A DNA stretch of 64,000 nt from assembly GCA_034008185.1 (NCBI GenBank), contig CM067082.1, forward strand, positions 155,937,895-156,001,894, written 5' to 3'. The position numbers and the translations under genes are program-made. Below are positions 1 through 13,300 of the stretch, piece by piece. How positions within the stretch are numbered: position 1 is the first letter of the stretch; each line of letters begins with the position of its first letter. The stretch comes from Gorsachius magnificus. Lineage: Eukaryota > Chordata > Aves > Pelecaniformes > Ardeidae. The notes beneath the pieces were generated by a model. It was not told where the DNA came from. It did not search any database and worked only from the letters and a program-made list of their open reading frames with translations.

Positions 1-167
1 CATCCAGCATTTAGCATGGGTGGCCTATACCTATTTGGGTCCCAGGTATGTACTTGAGCGTTGAAGTCCATGATTTCACTGCTACGGAAACACAAGCTCC
101 CAAGATAAATGCTGGACTAGCAAGTGTATGTGGTTGCCATTGCCCTTCAGTTGCAGTGCAAACATGG

Positions 168-241
168 AAGATAATTTGGGGTTAGACTAGATGACCTCTA
201 GGGGTCCCTTTCAACCCAAAACATTCTACGATTCTATGATA
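168..241 (+). repeat. CR1 LINE 3' terminus
   Basis: A short 5'-truncated CR1 end: the conserved block ending in CCCTTTCAACCC, followed by the terminal ATTCTACG/ATTCTATG 8-bp units. Only the last 70 or so bases remain. CR1 copies in birds are typically truncated like this because reverse transcription starts at the 3' end. Confidence 0.85.
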
Positions 242-2466
242 ATTCATCCACCCAGCTTCAGGAATCTGGGTTAGCTGGTTGAGATGACCTGGGAGGCTTT
301 TAGTTCTCCTGGCAGTCATGGTGAATCCCTTCCATAACCTGCGCTACTGCCTTCCTCCCCCCAGTCACTCTCTGCAGCCTCCTAGTGCCAACCTTTACGC
401 CTCCTTGATGACTTTCTCCTCTGACTACCATCTCTGTCATGTCTGTACTCTGAGGCACAGCAGCTGCCTGGGAGGGTAAGGAGTAGGGGTAAATTCAGGT
501 CAAGTTCCTACAGTGCTGACCGTGGCACCACATGCAATCCTGGGAGCCACATCCTAAGCTTGCCATCAATATTGCACTGTCTGTGGAAAGAGAGAGGTCC
601 TGCAAGGGAGCAAGCTGAAGCAGGAGCCCAGCTTATGTGCTCTACATTTGAGCTCCTCAATTTATATTGGCTGTAGAAGGGGTGTAAGGAGGAGTCATTG
701 TCATTAAGGTATCATTAACAAAGCAGCGTACATGGCCTGTGCTGGGTGATGCAAAACTCCTCAAAGGCACAACATCAGCCCACTGCACATTAAACAGCAT
801 TTTGACACCTAAAAGAGCTTGAGCACACACCATGGTTTGCATTCAAAATTGGTTGCAAGAATTCAACCTCCATCTACAACTTGGGCTGTGAGTACGCAGG
901 GTGCACTTAACAAATGAATTACAAACCAATCTGTGTCAGTGGGTGCTGTATTGAAAATCTCAAGTTACCAGGGCACGAATACGCCAGATGGGTTGCTCAC
1001 TTGTCCTCTGTATTCTTGCCCTTTAATATAAACCGTTGTTATAGGAATTGTGACTAAAACTTCTAATCAGCTTACGAAGTGATTTAAACTTGCCACTAAT
1101 TTGCCTTAGAAACTTATTTTAAAGTTAAACAAATACTTGGAGCAGAAGGCGTTTCCAACCTCCGCTGAAACTGGTTAGTGAAGTTCTCTGAAACTGAGGA
1201 AAACCATTTTCAGGCCATGGAGCTTTCACCAACTTCAAATAAGGATTTCACTGCATGCCGTGAATATTGAAATAATGAGATTTCCGAATCAGCTCTTCTG
1301 GCTAGCCCAGCCTCAAGGTGTGCAACACTTGCTTCTTTTTATATTAAGCCAAAAAGCCATAGCTGCATCCCAATACTCAACACTGTGCATCTAACCTTCA
1401 AGCTGTCCTTAAATAGGGAAGGTTTTGTGCTACCAGTGGAGCCCTGGGGCACAGGAACCCTGAAAAGCTTTCTGAGCGCAATGGTAACAGGATAAATTAA
1501 GACTCAGAAAGCCACCGCACTTTGGGATAATCTCGTAAGATGAGGATTTCTGCAGCAAAAGAGCCAACCACACAGAGCACTCGTAATCCCTCCTGACTTT
1601 CACACTAGATCGTTTTCCAGCGAGTGCTGGACTTGCATGTCATGTTACAGTTGTACACACGAGGAATACAGCAACGGTAGCTAGGCAAGCGCTCTCCGCT
1701 TACGACAGAGGGGGAAAGGTGTTACATTACCCTGTGCAGCCGTGAAGTCATCAGGTTTGAAAAAGAACTGAAAACCTTTGGTTTCTGAGGCAGACAGCTA
1801 AGAATAGCCCTCAGCTAGAGAAATTCAAGTGTAAAAGCACTGAATTTCTGTGGTTTCTGGCTACACCTCTGCAGTAATATAAGAACTGGTTTCAGCAGCT
1901 GAGCATGAACATGGTTTATACCCATGGCCTTTCTATCAATGTCCATGTTGCATTTTCTCTGAAAGATGCCTCCCAAATCTAGCCTCACTGTAGTCCATCC
2001 TTCACCGAAACTGGCAGTTCCCTGAGCCAAAAGCAGGAGCCACACAATTCATGAAAAAGCGCCAAGGTGCCCCAACTCACAGCCTGTGTACCCCACGCAG
2101 AGTGGGGGCACATAACAGCTGATGGTTTGTGTGCTATAGGGAGCAGCACAGCTTTATGCCACAGCAGCAGTTGCACGTTGGATGTAGAATATGGAGGGAG
2201 CAGGATGCCCCAAGACAGCGGGAAAGCAGGAAGGACCGCAACCTTTACAGGGGAACAGCACTCGAGCTATGGCCTGCAAGGACTTCAGGTCTCCAGCATG
2301 GCTGCGAGTAGGAAAGCCAACAGACTCCCCACGCAGTTGTTCTTCTACATAGCTGATAAAATGCCAGACCTCTGGCAGCATTATGGTCCCAGTGCGTTTG
2401 ATGCCGTAAGAAAGCAGAGGAGACAATAGATTCCCTGTTCTGATCATCTCGGAATATGAGACAAGA

Positions 2467-2945
2467 ACATGGAACTGTTGGAGTGGGTCCAGAGGTGGGA
2501 GGCTACAAAAATGATCTGAGGGCTGGAGCACCTCTCCTATGAAGCCAGGCTGAGAGAGTTGGGCTTGTTCAGTCTGGAGAAGAGAAGGCTGCGGGGAGAC
2601 CTGATTGTGGCCGGTCAGTGCTTAAAGGGGGCCCATAGGAAAGGTGGGGACAAGCTTTTTAGTAGGGCCAGCTGTGACGGGACAAGGGGTAATGGTTTTA
2701 AACTAAAACAGGGTAGGTTTAGACTGGACCTAAGGAAGAAATTATTTCCAGTGAGGGTGGTGAAACACTGGCAGGGGTTGCCCAGAGAGGGGGTGGAGGC
2801 CCCATCCCTGGGACCATTCCAGGCCAGGTTGGACGGGGCTGTGAGCAACCTGATGTGGTTCAAGGTGTCCCTGCTCCTGCAGGGGGGTTGGGCTGGGTGA
2901 CGTCTAGGGGTCCCTTCCAACCCAAAACTTTCTATGATTCTATGA
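2467..2945 (+). repeat. CR1 LINE, about 480 bp of 3' end
   Basis: Sense-oriented CR1 covering the C-terminal part of the reverse-transcriptase ORF and the 3' UTR, ending in TCTATGATTCTATGA. Its frames carry CR1 C-terminal signatures such as [12 protein letters not shown], with stops and shifts, so it is dead. It lies in the OBSCN intron, antisense to the gene. Confidence 0.92.
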
Positions 2946-4085
2946 ACTGTAATGTTAACAGAGAGGCATTTGGCTGCAAAGACAGTGGAGTGTTATGAAT
3001 ATGAACAAAACAAAACCCTTTCTTATCACCCAGTTCAGAAATGATCACTCAGAATGCAGCTGAAATGTCCATGGATGCCTGGAGCCTGAGATAAAATTTA
3101 CTGGACCTCTTGCAAAATATACTGAGACCAAAGAAGTCTCTAGCGTAATCAGATGTGAAAGAATAGCCTCAATATTAACAACATGATTTGGAGTCTGAGG
3201 ATTTAAGGAGAAAAATGCAAACACAAATAAACATTCCTGGACTCATGACTGGTCGTTACAGATGTAGAAATCTCAATGAACAGTCATTACCTTTGGATTC
3301 AGCAGATCGCAGATATGTGCAGTGCAGCTGATGCAAAATTTTTGGGACTATGCACTACAAAGCACTCCCAAACATTCTCAAATGTGGCCTCCCAAACATT
3401 CTCAATGCAGCCACAATAAAGAAGGGATCTTGTAAACACTACTGTTTAAATATCACTTGGTAGGCAAATATTTGCATCATTTCTCATAGCTTTACAAATC
3501 ACAAGCAGGTACCCAACAACAGATGAAAGAAGGGGTAGGGGAAGAGCTGGATGAAAGGTTATTAAATACAAATCATAATTCAAGTCACACATATCTGTAT
3601 CTATTTCTGCTCATCATCTGCAGAAATTTCATGGTGCATGGAGTTATGAGGGTGCGCTCACATATGTGTTTGCACAGCCGGACTGTGGGGTAACTGAAGC
3701 AATTCTCTGTTTTGGGAGGGAGGATACTATGTAGAGAAAAGATGAAATAAAGAGGGAAGAAAACAGTGTTCATGGGTGAACAGCAATAACTGGAGGAAGA
3801 ATAGCAATACTGATGCTCAAATTGGAAGAGGTCTTTAGCACAGTGCCTGCTAAGGAAAAATCTTGATTCACTATCTGAGCCTAAGAATATGTACAGGGAA
3901 CTGAGCAGCTGATATCAGGATGCCTACACGTAACCAGTAGATCTGCCCAGTCTTACACAACCTCACTGAAATTGTAGCTTAGGTCAACCTCAAAAAGTAC
4001 TTTAATAGCATTTCTAATGTTTTGACAGAGAAAACGGGGGAAAACATCCAGACATAAAGAAAAGGCAATGAAATTTGTCTCCCAC

Positions 4086-4361
4086 CTGTGACAACAATCT
4101 TGAAGGTCAGTTTCTGGCCAGCAGCCTCGCAGGTGTACTCCCCAGCATCTTTCTTCTCCACCTGGCCCACCACCAGGCGACGCAATTTGCCCTCCGACTC
4201 CACCTTGAACTTCTTGCTCGAGGTGATCAGTTTCCCCTCCTTGTACCATTTCACATCGGTCTTCTCCTGGGCCACCTCGCAGCTCAGTGTGGCATTTTCT
4301 GACAGTGCAGCTTTCACCTCCTTCTGCACCTTCTCCTTGTTTGTAAACACAACTTCTGGCT
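4086..4361 (-). CDS. OBSCN: OBSCN exon encoding Ig11
   Basis: The exon is 276 nt, phase 1 to phase 1, between a CTCTCCAG acceptor and a GTGGGA donor. It encodes one 92-residue I-set Ig domain opening [10 protein letters not shown]. Canonical residues are present: Cys28 (B strand), Trp39 in VKWYKEGK, and the DAGEYTC F-strand motif with Tyr76 and Cys78. It starts the obscurin array of EP-x-VVF type Ig repeats. It is nearly identical to the neighbouring Ig10 exon, differing at Ser48, Arg62, Ile89-Val90 and the first few residues. I see no defect in it. Confidence 0.93.
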
Positions 4362-7300
4362 CTGGAGAGACAGAGACACGTTAGTCAGCCCGCTTGCAAA
4401 AGGATCAGGAGGTAGGGAGGGAGCTGGAAAGCTGAATCCATTTTACCCCTCTACAGCCCCAGCAGGGCGATGCATCTGGAATGAGTCTCCGTGATACCTT
4501 CCTTCTGTAGGTGCCATTTACCTGACACCTTAGAGACCTTAACATGCATCAAGCCTTACCACCATATTCTCTCCTCAGGCTGAAAAAAGCCCTTCCAAGG
4601 GAAAGAAAATGAGTGCAGACATTGGGCAGGCACCCTACTGCTCTCCACCATGACCCTGCTCTCAAAGGCACTGACAATCAGCTGCGTTGCATTGTTCAGG
4701 TTGCACCAACATATTGGGAAGGAGAGGTGCAATCTGTACTTTCCTTTTCGCGGCCTGTTCCTACAGAGGTGGGTAGCTCCCAAAGTTTTTCTATGGATGC
4801 AGCTCCCTCTCTTCAAGATTTTATCATGTTTTACATGGAAGATACATCATAACTATCACACTCATTTTCCTAAGTATTCCAGAAATAGGAAGGCCGGGCC
4901 AAAGAATCTTTGCTCACCTGTGACATCAAGCTTGAAGGTCAGTTTCTGGCCAGCAGCCTCGCAGGTGTACTCCCCAGCATCTTTCTTCTCCACCTGACCC
5001 ACCACCAGGCAACGCAATTTGCCCTCTGACTCCACCTTGAACTTCTTGCTCAAGGTGATCAGTTTCCCCTCCTTGTACCATTTCACATCGGTCTTCTCCT
5101 GGGCCACCTCGCAGCTCAGTGTGGCATTTTCTGACAGTGCAGCTTTCACCTCTTTCTGCACCTTCTCCTTGTTTGTAAACACCTCTTCTGTCTCTGTAAG
5201 AAAATCATAGTAGTCACATATAGCTTTTCACAGGTGTCTTCTTCAGTGCTTAATCAAGTTCCCCCTATTTCACTATACTTTCCCCTGACAGGCAGTATCA
5301 TGACGGCCCTTTAAGACAAGAAAGGGACTTCATCTCTATTTTGATGATAGGAGGTGAGTAGGAGTATGGGAGTTCTCAGATAAAGTTAAAAAACTCACAA
5401 ATTCAGCACAGATTTGAACCTGGGACTTGAGCACCAACATGCACTGCCTGAACCTTCCTCCCTCTTCTCTCTTTTTCTCTTCCTATGTCTCTCCAAGCTT
5501 CCAGTGAATCCAAAGGGAACAGCCCTCATATCCAGGAACGATTGCTCTTTTTCTGCCTAATTGGGTCACTCATATTCAGTCATTCTCCATCTCATCAGAG
5601 CTCTTCAAACACAAAGCTCTTCTTTTATCTACCCCTGCACCTCTGTTATGACCTCGCACTGTGATTCTGCAGGAGTTTTTCTGCAGACACACCAGCTAAT
5701 TGTGAGAGGTGCCGAAGTTCTCACCCTTGCCCATCTTTTTTTTTTTTTTTTTTGTGGTTAAAACTAGTCACGGATACAAAAGTGTGCATATAAAATATTG
5801 ATGACAGTTGGCTGGAAATCAAGTCCTATGGCTGAAATATTTCACCCCAGAGAGGTTGCGAGACGATCCTCCGAACGTAAGATACTACCCAAAATGGAAC
5901 AGTCCTTTATCTTTGGCATTTCTAGCGTTTTCTCACCTCTGACTTTGACTTGGAATGTTGTCCTGTCATCCTTCATTTCACAGGTATAGCTCCCTTGGTC
6001 TTGCTGCGTCACCTTCTTGATGATGAGTTTGCGGTGCGTCCCCTGGGAGATGACTGTTGTCCTCTGGTCCTGCTTCACCTCAGTCTGATCCTTCTTCCAT
6101 ACCACGGCTCCACCGGCAGCTGACACCTCACACACCAGCTCAAGGTTTTCAGAAGGACTGACTGATATTTCTGGAGTCATTTTGGGCTTGTTGACGAAAT
6201 GAACAGCTTCATCTGGAAAGAAAAAGAGAAAGGAGTTTATGCCTTGATTCAGGCTTATCAGCACAATGTTAAGATAGGGTAATGACTGATCATTATTTCA
6301 TTGCTAGTCACACCTGGGTCATCAAGTTTCACCTCTGGAAGTGTAAATGGAGATATGTGTGCATGGTATTATTGCAGTGCAACTGTGACAGAGTGTTAAC
6401 AGTTATGGCAATAAGCTGTGGCTATGAGTCAGGAAAGGTCCTCCTGAGATACAGCAGTGTTATGTCTACTGGGGAACTCATTGCCCAAGTTTTAAATCAT
6501 CCAGAGAGTTAGTACATAACGGTCTCCAGTATGGGAGCTGGCTATTGATGGATCCTTTATACTATATCAGCCTATTAGGTCTACCCTGGTCATTAATACT
6601 AGCTTTAAGTTCTAGACAGACGTGGATCTCTGCCTACCTGGATTCATAATCAAAATCCACCTAACTAACATGAATCCATTTTCTGCCCTGCTTTCAGAAG
6701 CCAGGCCTGAAAGCTCTTACAGAGCACAGACGTGGTGGGTTTTATTACCAGAGTCGTATGTGCACAGAGCCATGAGCAGAACCTGGCCCAACATCATGAG
6801 ACCGTAAAGCCTGACAACTGCTTTAATACACAGCTCCTGGTGCATCACACACATGAATGCTGATGCTTGACTTTCTGACAGATGGTGCAAACTCCTTCTC
6901 TGATCTCAGATAATTACTCTCAGTTACAGCGCAATCACATTCATCTCTCCTACATCCTTCTGGGTCTTTTAAATCAAGCTGAGATGCCCTCAAGTTGCTG
7001 GCACTTCAATCACCTCTACTTGGTTCTAATTTCAAGCAAGCTCTAGGGAATATGTATTGATGCCCGAGTCCACAAACAGCTTTGAAAAGATCTAAGAAGT
7101 CTCAGAAAATCTTCTTAGAAGTGATGAGGTGGGGTTTTTTTGTCTTTTACATGTTTCTGAGCCCATTTCTGCAGCCCCATGTTCTCAATATCAGTCCCAC
7201 CAGACTAACTCTTCCCCAGGCCAGATTAGGGTACATATGGGGTAATCTCATCAATAAGATATTCTCCAACTACCAGAGGACCAAGCTAATATATGAGCCA

Positions 7301-10300
7301 ACAGCACCACACTTTTCTTCTGAAAAGAGAACTCACGACTGCTCACAACCGATACAGCTCCAGCAGTGGAGGTTCCTGCTTCGATACCTTGGCTCCAAAC
7401 TCTGCTGACTGCACAGAGCAGTGGCCACACCAGCAGACACACAGGCCCACAGCATGTGTCACGTATGCAACAACAATACACCATTTTTATCGGGTGTTCT
7501 GCAAGCGTATTTGTAAAGGTAAAAGTGAAGGCAACTAAGTAAGTGGAGACAGGCATCCTTGGGGGTAAAATGGGAGCAAACCTATCCAACACACCCTGTC
7601 CCTAAGCTAATGAGCAATATTTGATGAGCATGCCAGGTATTTCACACCCTTCATTCCATCAAGCCAGCCCTTGCCCGAAGAGCAAGCTGATGGCTGGCAG
7701 TTATAACCAACCTTAGCTTAGCATTGCATTTCTTTTAGCAGCAACTGTTGCTTTCAGTCACTGAGAATCCCAAGGACAATTGCTATGCTACACCCATGCC
7801 AGGCATGGCTGTAGCATCAGAGAACAAATATTTCATTAAACATTGTAATCATTAGGTCTGATCTGTTTTTAAAAAATTAGATGACCGAGGAAGGATAGTC
7901 CCTCCCAGAGTCCTGCAGTTCAGGATTATTTGGGTAACTCATTACCGTAAAGACAGATTATTCCCCTGCCCTAAGACTGTCCCCTGACTGTGCAGTGCTT
8001 CTTCGCACTCTGGAAACTTTTTATGGTGCCATGTGAAACAAAGTGGAAGTTGCCCTAGCTAAGGTTCTGTTAACAGGCTGTATCTCTGTCCTTCATCAAA
8101 AAGTGAATGGAGATACACAGTTACTTAGCAGATGTCAATTTTCTTTGAGCCATGTGATGTTTTGTCATAGGACTTACAGGTGAGATTCACCTAAGCTACA
8201 CGTGGTCATCAAGGTTAGGCATCCAGTCTCAGGTAATCATGAAGGCTTCTTCTGTACTTGATGTTCAGACAAAGGCAGCTCTAGAAGACTTCTAAAATCC
8301 ATCGTAGATAACTCTCACCAGGCAGTACAAATCAGATGGTATAAATTGCCTTTTGGGGGTACCTTTCACTATGCATCAGTTGGTTTGGATAGAGCCTGGT
8401 TGGCTCCTTTATATCAATTTTTCAATAGGTAAAGTCAGGGACTATGAATTACACTCAAAGTGAAATTGCATAATGTTGGATAGAATCATAGAATTGTTTA
8501 GGTTGGAAAAGACCTTTAAGATCATCAAGCCCAACCGTTCCCCTACCCCTGCCATCCCACCACTAAACCCTGGCCCTAAGCACCTCGTCTGCCCAGCTTT
8601 TAAATACTCCCAGGGATGGGGACTCAACCACTTCCCTGGGCAGCCCATTCTAACCAAAGATTCTCAGCCAGAGAGAACTGGAGGCAGGATGAAGAGTGAA
8701 TACCTGAGCAAACACCAGTTGCAAACTAGAAGCAATCCCTCTAGCTCAGTAAACCGTGCAGCAGTCCCTCAAGACCCATGCTATGCTAGATTAACCAGAT
8801 CTGATGAGTTTTTAGTCAGCTAATGGACAGCATGATAGCAACATGGATATGCATGTTACAGGCAGCAAGCACTCAGTGGTTACTTCTCTTAAATAGCATT
8901 GCACTGCAGCAGGTAGACACACCATGAGAAGCTTTCAGTAGAGTTTCAATTTATAACTTAGGACTGGGTTAAAAATTAGGCTCCAGGCATAAATCAGAAA
9001 ACCACTTTAAGACGAAAGGTTCTCACCAGGCTATGCAAATTGAATCAGTTGACTTTCACAGATATTGAATTTCATAGATAAATTCTTGTGTCATTTTATA
9101 CTCTGGTTCCATCCTGGACTGGAACACATCAATGACAAGCATTGCTGTTCTGGGCTTGACCTGACAGCCACGTGCTTTAGCACGTGCTTTATGCTGATGG
9201 GCATGTGCCATGAACTAATGGCTTCACTTACAGTACTGCAGGGAGAGGTCTCAGGGATCACAGTGTCCTTTGGGAATAGCAGGGGATGCTTAACCCTCAA
9301 AATGAAGAGTTAAACTTCCCAAAGGAGGACACAGGGCTTTCACAGTTAGACTTTAGGACTGCCTTGGTCAGGAGGTTCAAGGACGATGCATATGCTAAGG
9401 CAATCCCTGAGCTTGAAGGCCAGAAGAAGAAGAGAAAGAATAAAGGTCAGATGTGGCGCTCAGCCTGCTCAAGCAGAGGGGTGTTTGAGTCATGACTCCA
9501 ACCTTAATAAAAGCTTGTGCTGACTTGAATACATAAAAGCATCGTCACATTATTTGTCCATATTGTGGATTTGCATAGGGATCACAAGAGGGGCCTGAGT
9601 CTCTGAAATGGTGCTGTGTGATCTTGGCCCAAAAAATGGGCAATCTGTAAGGTGAGAGAAGTATAAAGAACCAAGTCCTGAGTTTCTAACACCGACTCTG
9701 TTTCCATACTTGCATCGCAAACTTACCTGAAACTTTTAAATCAAAAATAAGAGTGTCATCTCCAATTTTACACGTGTACATTCCTTCATCTTCTTTTGTC
9801 ACAGCTGAAGCCACAAGCTTATGAAGTTTTCCTTTATCTTCCATGGTGAATTTCTTGCTGGCTGTGATTTCCTTGCCATCTTTGTACCACTTCACCATGA
9901 TGTTGGCCTCAGAGGTCTCAGAAATAAATTCAGCCTGTTTCCCAGCAACGGCCCTAATAACTCCTCCAGTTCTCTCTTTGTTTATGAAGTTTGCAAGTGC
10001 TGAAACAAAATACAGGCACACAGAGCTGGTAAGGAACTGGGTGGACATCAGTAAATATATACAACACTTATATCTACGTTAGGTATTAATTTATCATAAG
10101 ACCAAATATCCATGTTTAATTACGGATCTGATTACTATATTCTAATGCAGAAGCAGCCCAAATCCAGCCTTTATAAACCATATACCTGATTATCACACAT
10201 CCATAAACCAGACCACATACAACACAGGAGGCTGAGCCAACAGGAGAGGAAGTCCTAGGTAACAGGGCTTTAAGAAAATATCTGAGAGAGATGGGGAAAT

Positions 10301-13300
10301 ACACAACACAAGCAAACAGGAAGGAAAGCAATGCAGGTTATTCATTGTAGTGTAACCACCTGGCAAATAAATCAACTCTAAAAGGGGTTAAAACATAATC
10401 TAGATAAATTAAATTATATTAAATTAAAAATCTGTACAGATGTCACATAGGACTGAAATGAAAAGACATTCTTCCTGGAAATTAACTGGAGCATAGAAGG
10501 TAAATAATAAATCTCGCACCACATTAACACATAGTAGAATAACTGAGTCACCAATTGACGCAAAGCAAAGATTCAAAACCCCACTAATATCTTAGTTAAA
10601 AATGTGAGCCTAAAACCACAGTCCCATTTTACTCCAGATAATGGAATTAATTTTCAAACATCTTAACATATTGTTTTAAACCAACACACACAATCAAGTC
10701 GCTTTGTTGGGACTGTGCAGTCAAAGCCACTAAAATCAAACTTTGATTATGTATGCATTTTTTTCCTTAATTTCAAGAACATGCTTGCACAATACAAATT
10801 AACAACTGTCTGCAGAATGCCTGGCAAAAGTAATTATTAGCTTTCACTGCTGATACTGCAACAAGCAGTTACAGTCCACGGTCTGGACCAGCTAAACGTG
10901 ACTCCCTTAGACTTTTACTCCAAAGTTGTTATTATCAGTGTTACATCCTGGTGCAACCCATGGGGGTTCTCCTTTAGCTCAAAGACCCCACCCACAGGGA
11001 TGGCTTTTGCATGTGGTTTCCTTGCTTTTAAGTACATTAGATTTCTCCAGATCTGTGGTTGTGCTTTTAATTACAGACAAACATTTGGTAGGGAACCAAT
11101 ATTCACCAGCTTGTACAGTGGCAGAGTCTGGAGACTTAAAAATAAAGAGTGAATTGACTTGCCAAGCAGTACACAGGCAAGAAAGAAAAAGAAAACCCCA
11201 ATCCCAAATCTCCTCCAATCTAAGAAATTCCCAATGAGCAAATAAACAGGGAAAGGGAAGGGAAGGATGTGATGGTGCAACCAAGGGCCTCCAGTTCTGG
11301 TCCTCAAGAGACTCCGTTCAACCACCAGCTTCTGTCAGGAGCGGGAGCTTGCATTTGACCTCTCCAGGTCCCTACCAGCCCTGTTTTCTAGGGTTTACTA
11401 AGTCTGCTTATTAGAAGCAATATCTGTGGGTAAAGAAGTCATACCAGAAGCATTTAAACCAGGGAACACCTCCTTTTTTACTGTTTTTTCTTGAGGCCTC
11501 TGTTTCCACATTTTTTCTCTAATGACTCATAACAGTGGAGCTTTCCCTTCAGCAGGGCAACACCGGAGTCCTTCTCCTCTACCCAACCACCTAAACCCAT
11601 GAAGCCTGCAGGGGCTGAACACTGCCAAGACCTCTACTTCTCCACCAGCATTACTGGAACTCATTGCACATGTTAAAAGGTTTGGGAGGAAGACGAGGGA
11701 GATGGGTTCATTCATGCACCTTCCACTCCCTTAGAAAACCAGAGGGAAAAATACAACCATGGCAGTCTGAAGGAGACTTCTTGGATGTCCCCTTTCAGCG
11801 CAGGAGGCCACGTGTCAGAGGATGCCTGGCACGTGAAGTCTCATGGCAGTGGAGGGATTGCAGTGATAAACGACAAGTGCATTTTCTAGCAAGGTTCTTT
11901 TGGGCAGGAGGCCCAGCGAGTGACACACCTCTGGCCATGGCTCAGCACGGTGGCCTCTCGGCAGCCACGTGATGCCCATGTGCCAGGCACAGCTGACCTG
12001 CACATCAAATGACTCACCACCTAGCTGGGTCTGATTTACAGGGATGAGATATATCAAAGCTGATTCTTCAGGAATCAAGCTACATACATCAGATGTTTAA
12101 GTTACAGCTTGTCAACGCAGATTTTAAAATAATAGCATTGATTACTCATTTGATAGTCACATTGCAGTGAAAAGCACATGGAAACGTCCATCAGCTAATT
12201 CAATTAAATCTGTGGGTGGATCTGCCACTGTGAAAAATGATGCTAAAGAGGGAGGGGGAGAGAGAGAGAGAGAAGAAAACCAAAACTAAGAACAGCTGCC
12301 AAGTGTAGACAGCAAATTCCTCCCTCCATAAATGTAGTCACAGTTTTACTTTTTTTTTTTTTCATCTCTCTTCGTGCCTCTTTTGAGTTTGCTCTTTGAG
12401 AATAACCAAGCAAGTCGTTGAATGCAAAATACACACGTTACTCTGGGGCTCTGTTGTTTCTACAGAGACCAAGGAGGGCGAGAAGCCAGCGGAATAAGAT
12501 GATGATCAGTGTAGAAACAGTGTGGTCATTGCTGGGAAGAAGGTGAGGGGTGAGTTATGGGACAGAACACAAAAATCAAAGTGAACTTGCCAGCTCAAAG
12601 CAGAATAGCCACAGACTGCACCCCAGACAATGTCTGACAACAGGCTGGACTGTCTTGGAGTCAGGTTTTATGCTCTGAAACTCAGTAGACGTCTAGATGG
12701 TACCCATGAAGATATCATCTGGGTATACACAGAGGCTCTTCAGCCAAAACCTGGTGCCATTCAAGGCAGAGGAAACTCTCCTAAGAACAAGTACATAAAA
12801 GTTTTCACAAATGCAAAGGCTTGTAAGAGGGAGACTTAATGCTGCTGTTTTCATGGTAAAATTACAGACTCCATTTCTTGCTCTGGGAGTGGATGTGGCC
12901 ATCCAGAGAGGTAGCAGGCAATCAGGAGGGAAGGGATGGCATGAAAACAAGAGCAGCCAAAAAACATGGAAGCTATAAACCAGTACTAGTTCAAATCTAA
13001 CAAACTGGAAATATGAAAAGAAAATTACATTCTGCTGTTTGTCCTATACAGCTCTCTGTCTGAATACCTTGCGAATAGAAATGAGTCAAGCCACCCAATG
13101 TGCCCTGGAAAGGTCTGCTCTTATTCACCAGGGTATTGACAGAAAACAAACCCCAAACAAATAAAAAAAAAAAAAAAATATCCCACAATGCTAAGGTGAT
13201 CTTGGTCCAGCATAACTTTAATCAGAGCTGAACTAACTCCTCAGTGACTTGTCCAATGTCACATAGCATAGGGCAGACATAGGATCACACGCATCATGTC

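Larger units (their letters stand above)
1..4085. other. OBSCN: OBSCN intron after the Ig11 exon (continues off-window)
   Basis: This stretch lies downstream of the last obscurin exon visible here, so it is intronic on the minus strand. I found no further Ig-like or Fn3 exon in it on either strand. It holds two CR1 fragments, listed separately, and otherwise unremarkable sequence. The longer open frames near 2.1-2.9 kb coincide mostly with the CR1 copy. Confidence 0.75.

Noticed and set aside
2067..2531. 120- to 125-codon frames on both strands
   Set aside because: Mutually overlapping, compositionally unlike proteins, and the right part runs into a CR1 copy.
5405..5445. tRNA-like T-arm sequence
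   Set aside because: No matching acceptor stem, D-arm or anticodon arm; best explained as a MIR-type SINE relic.
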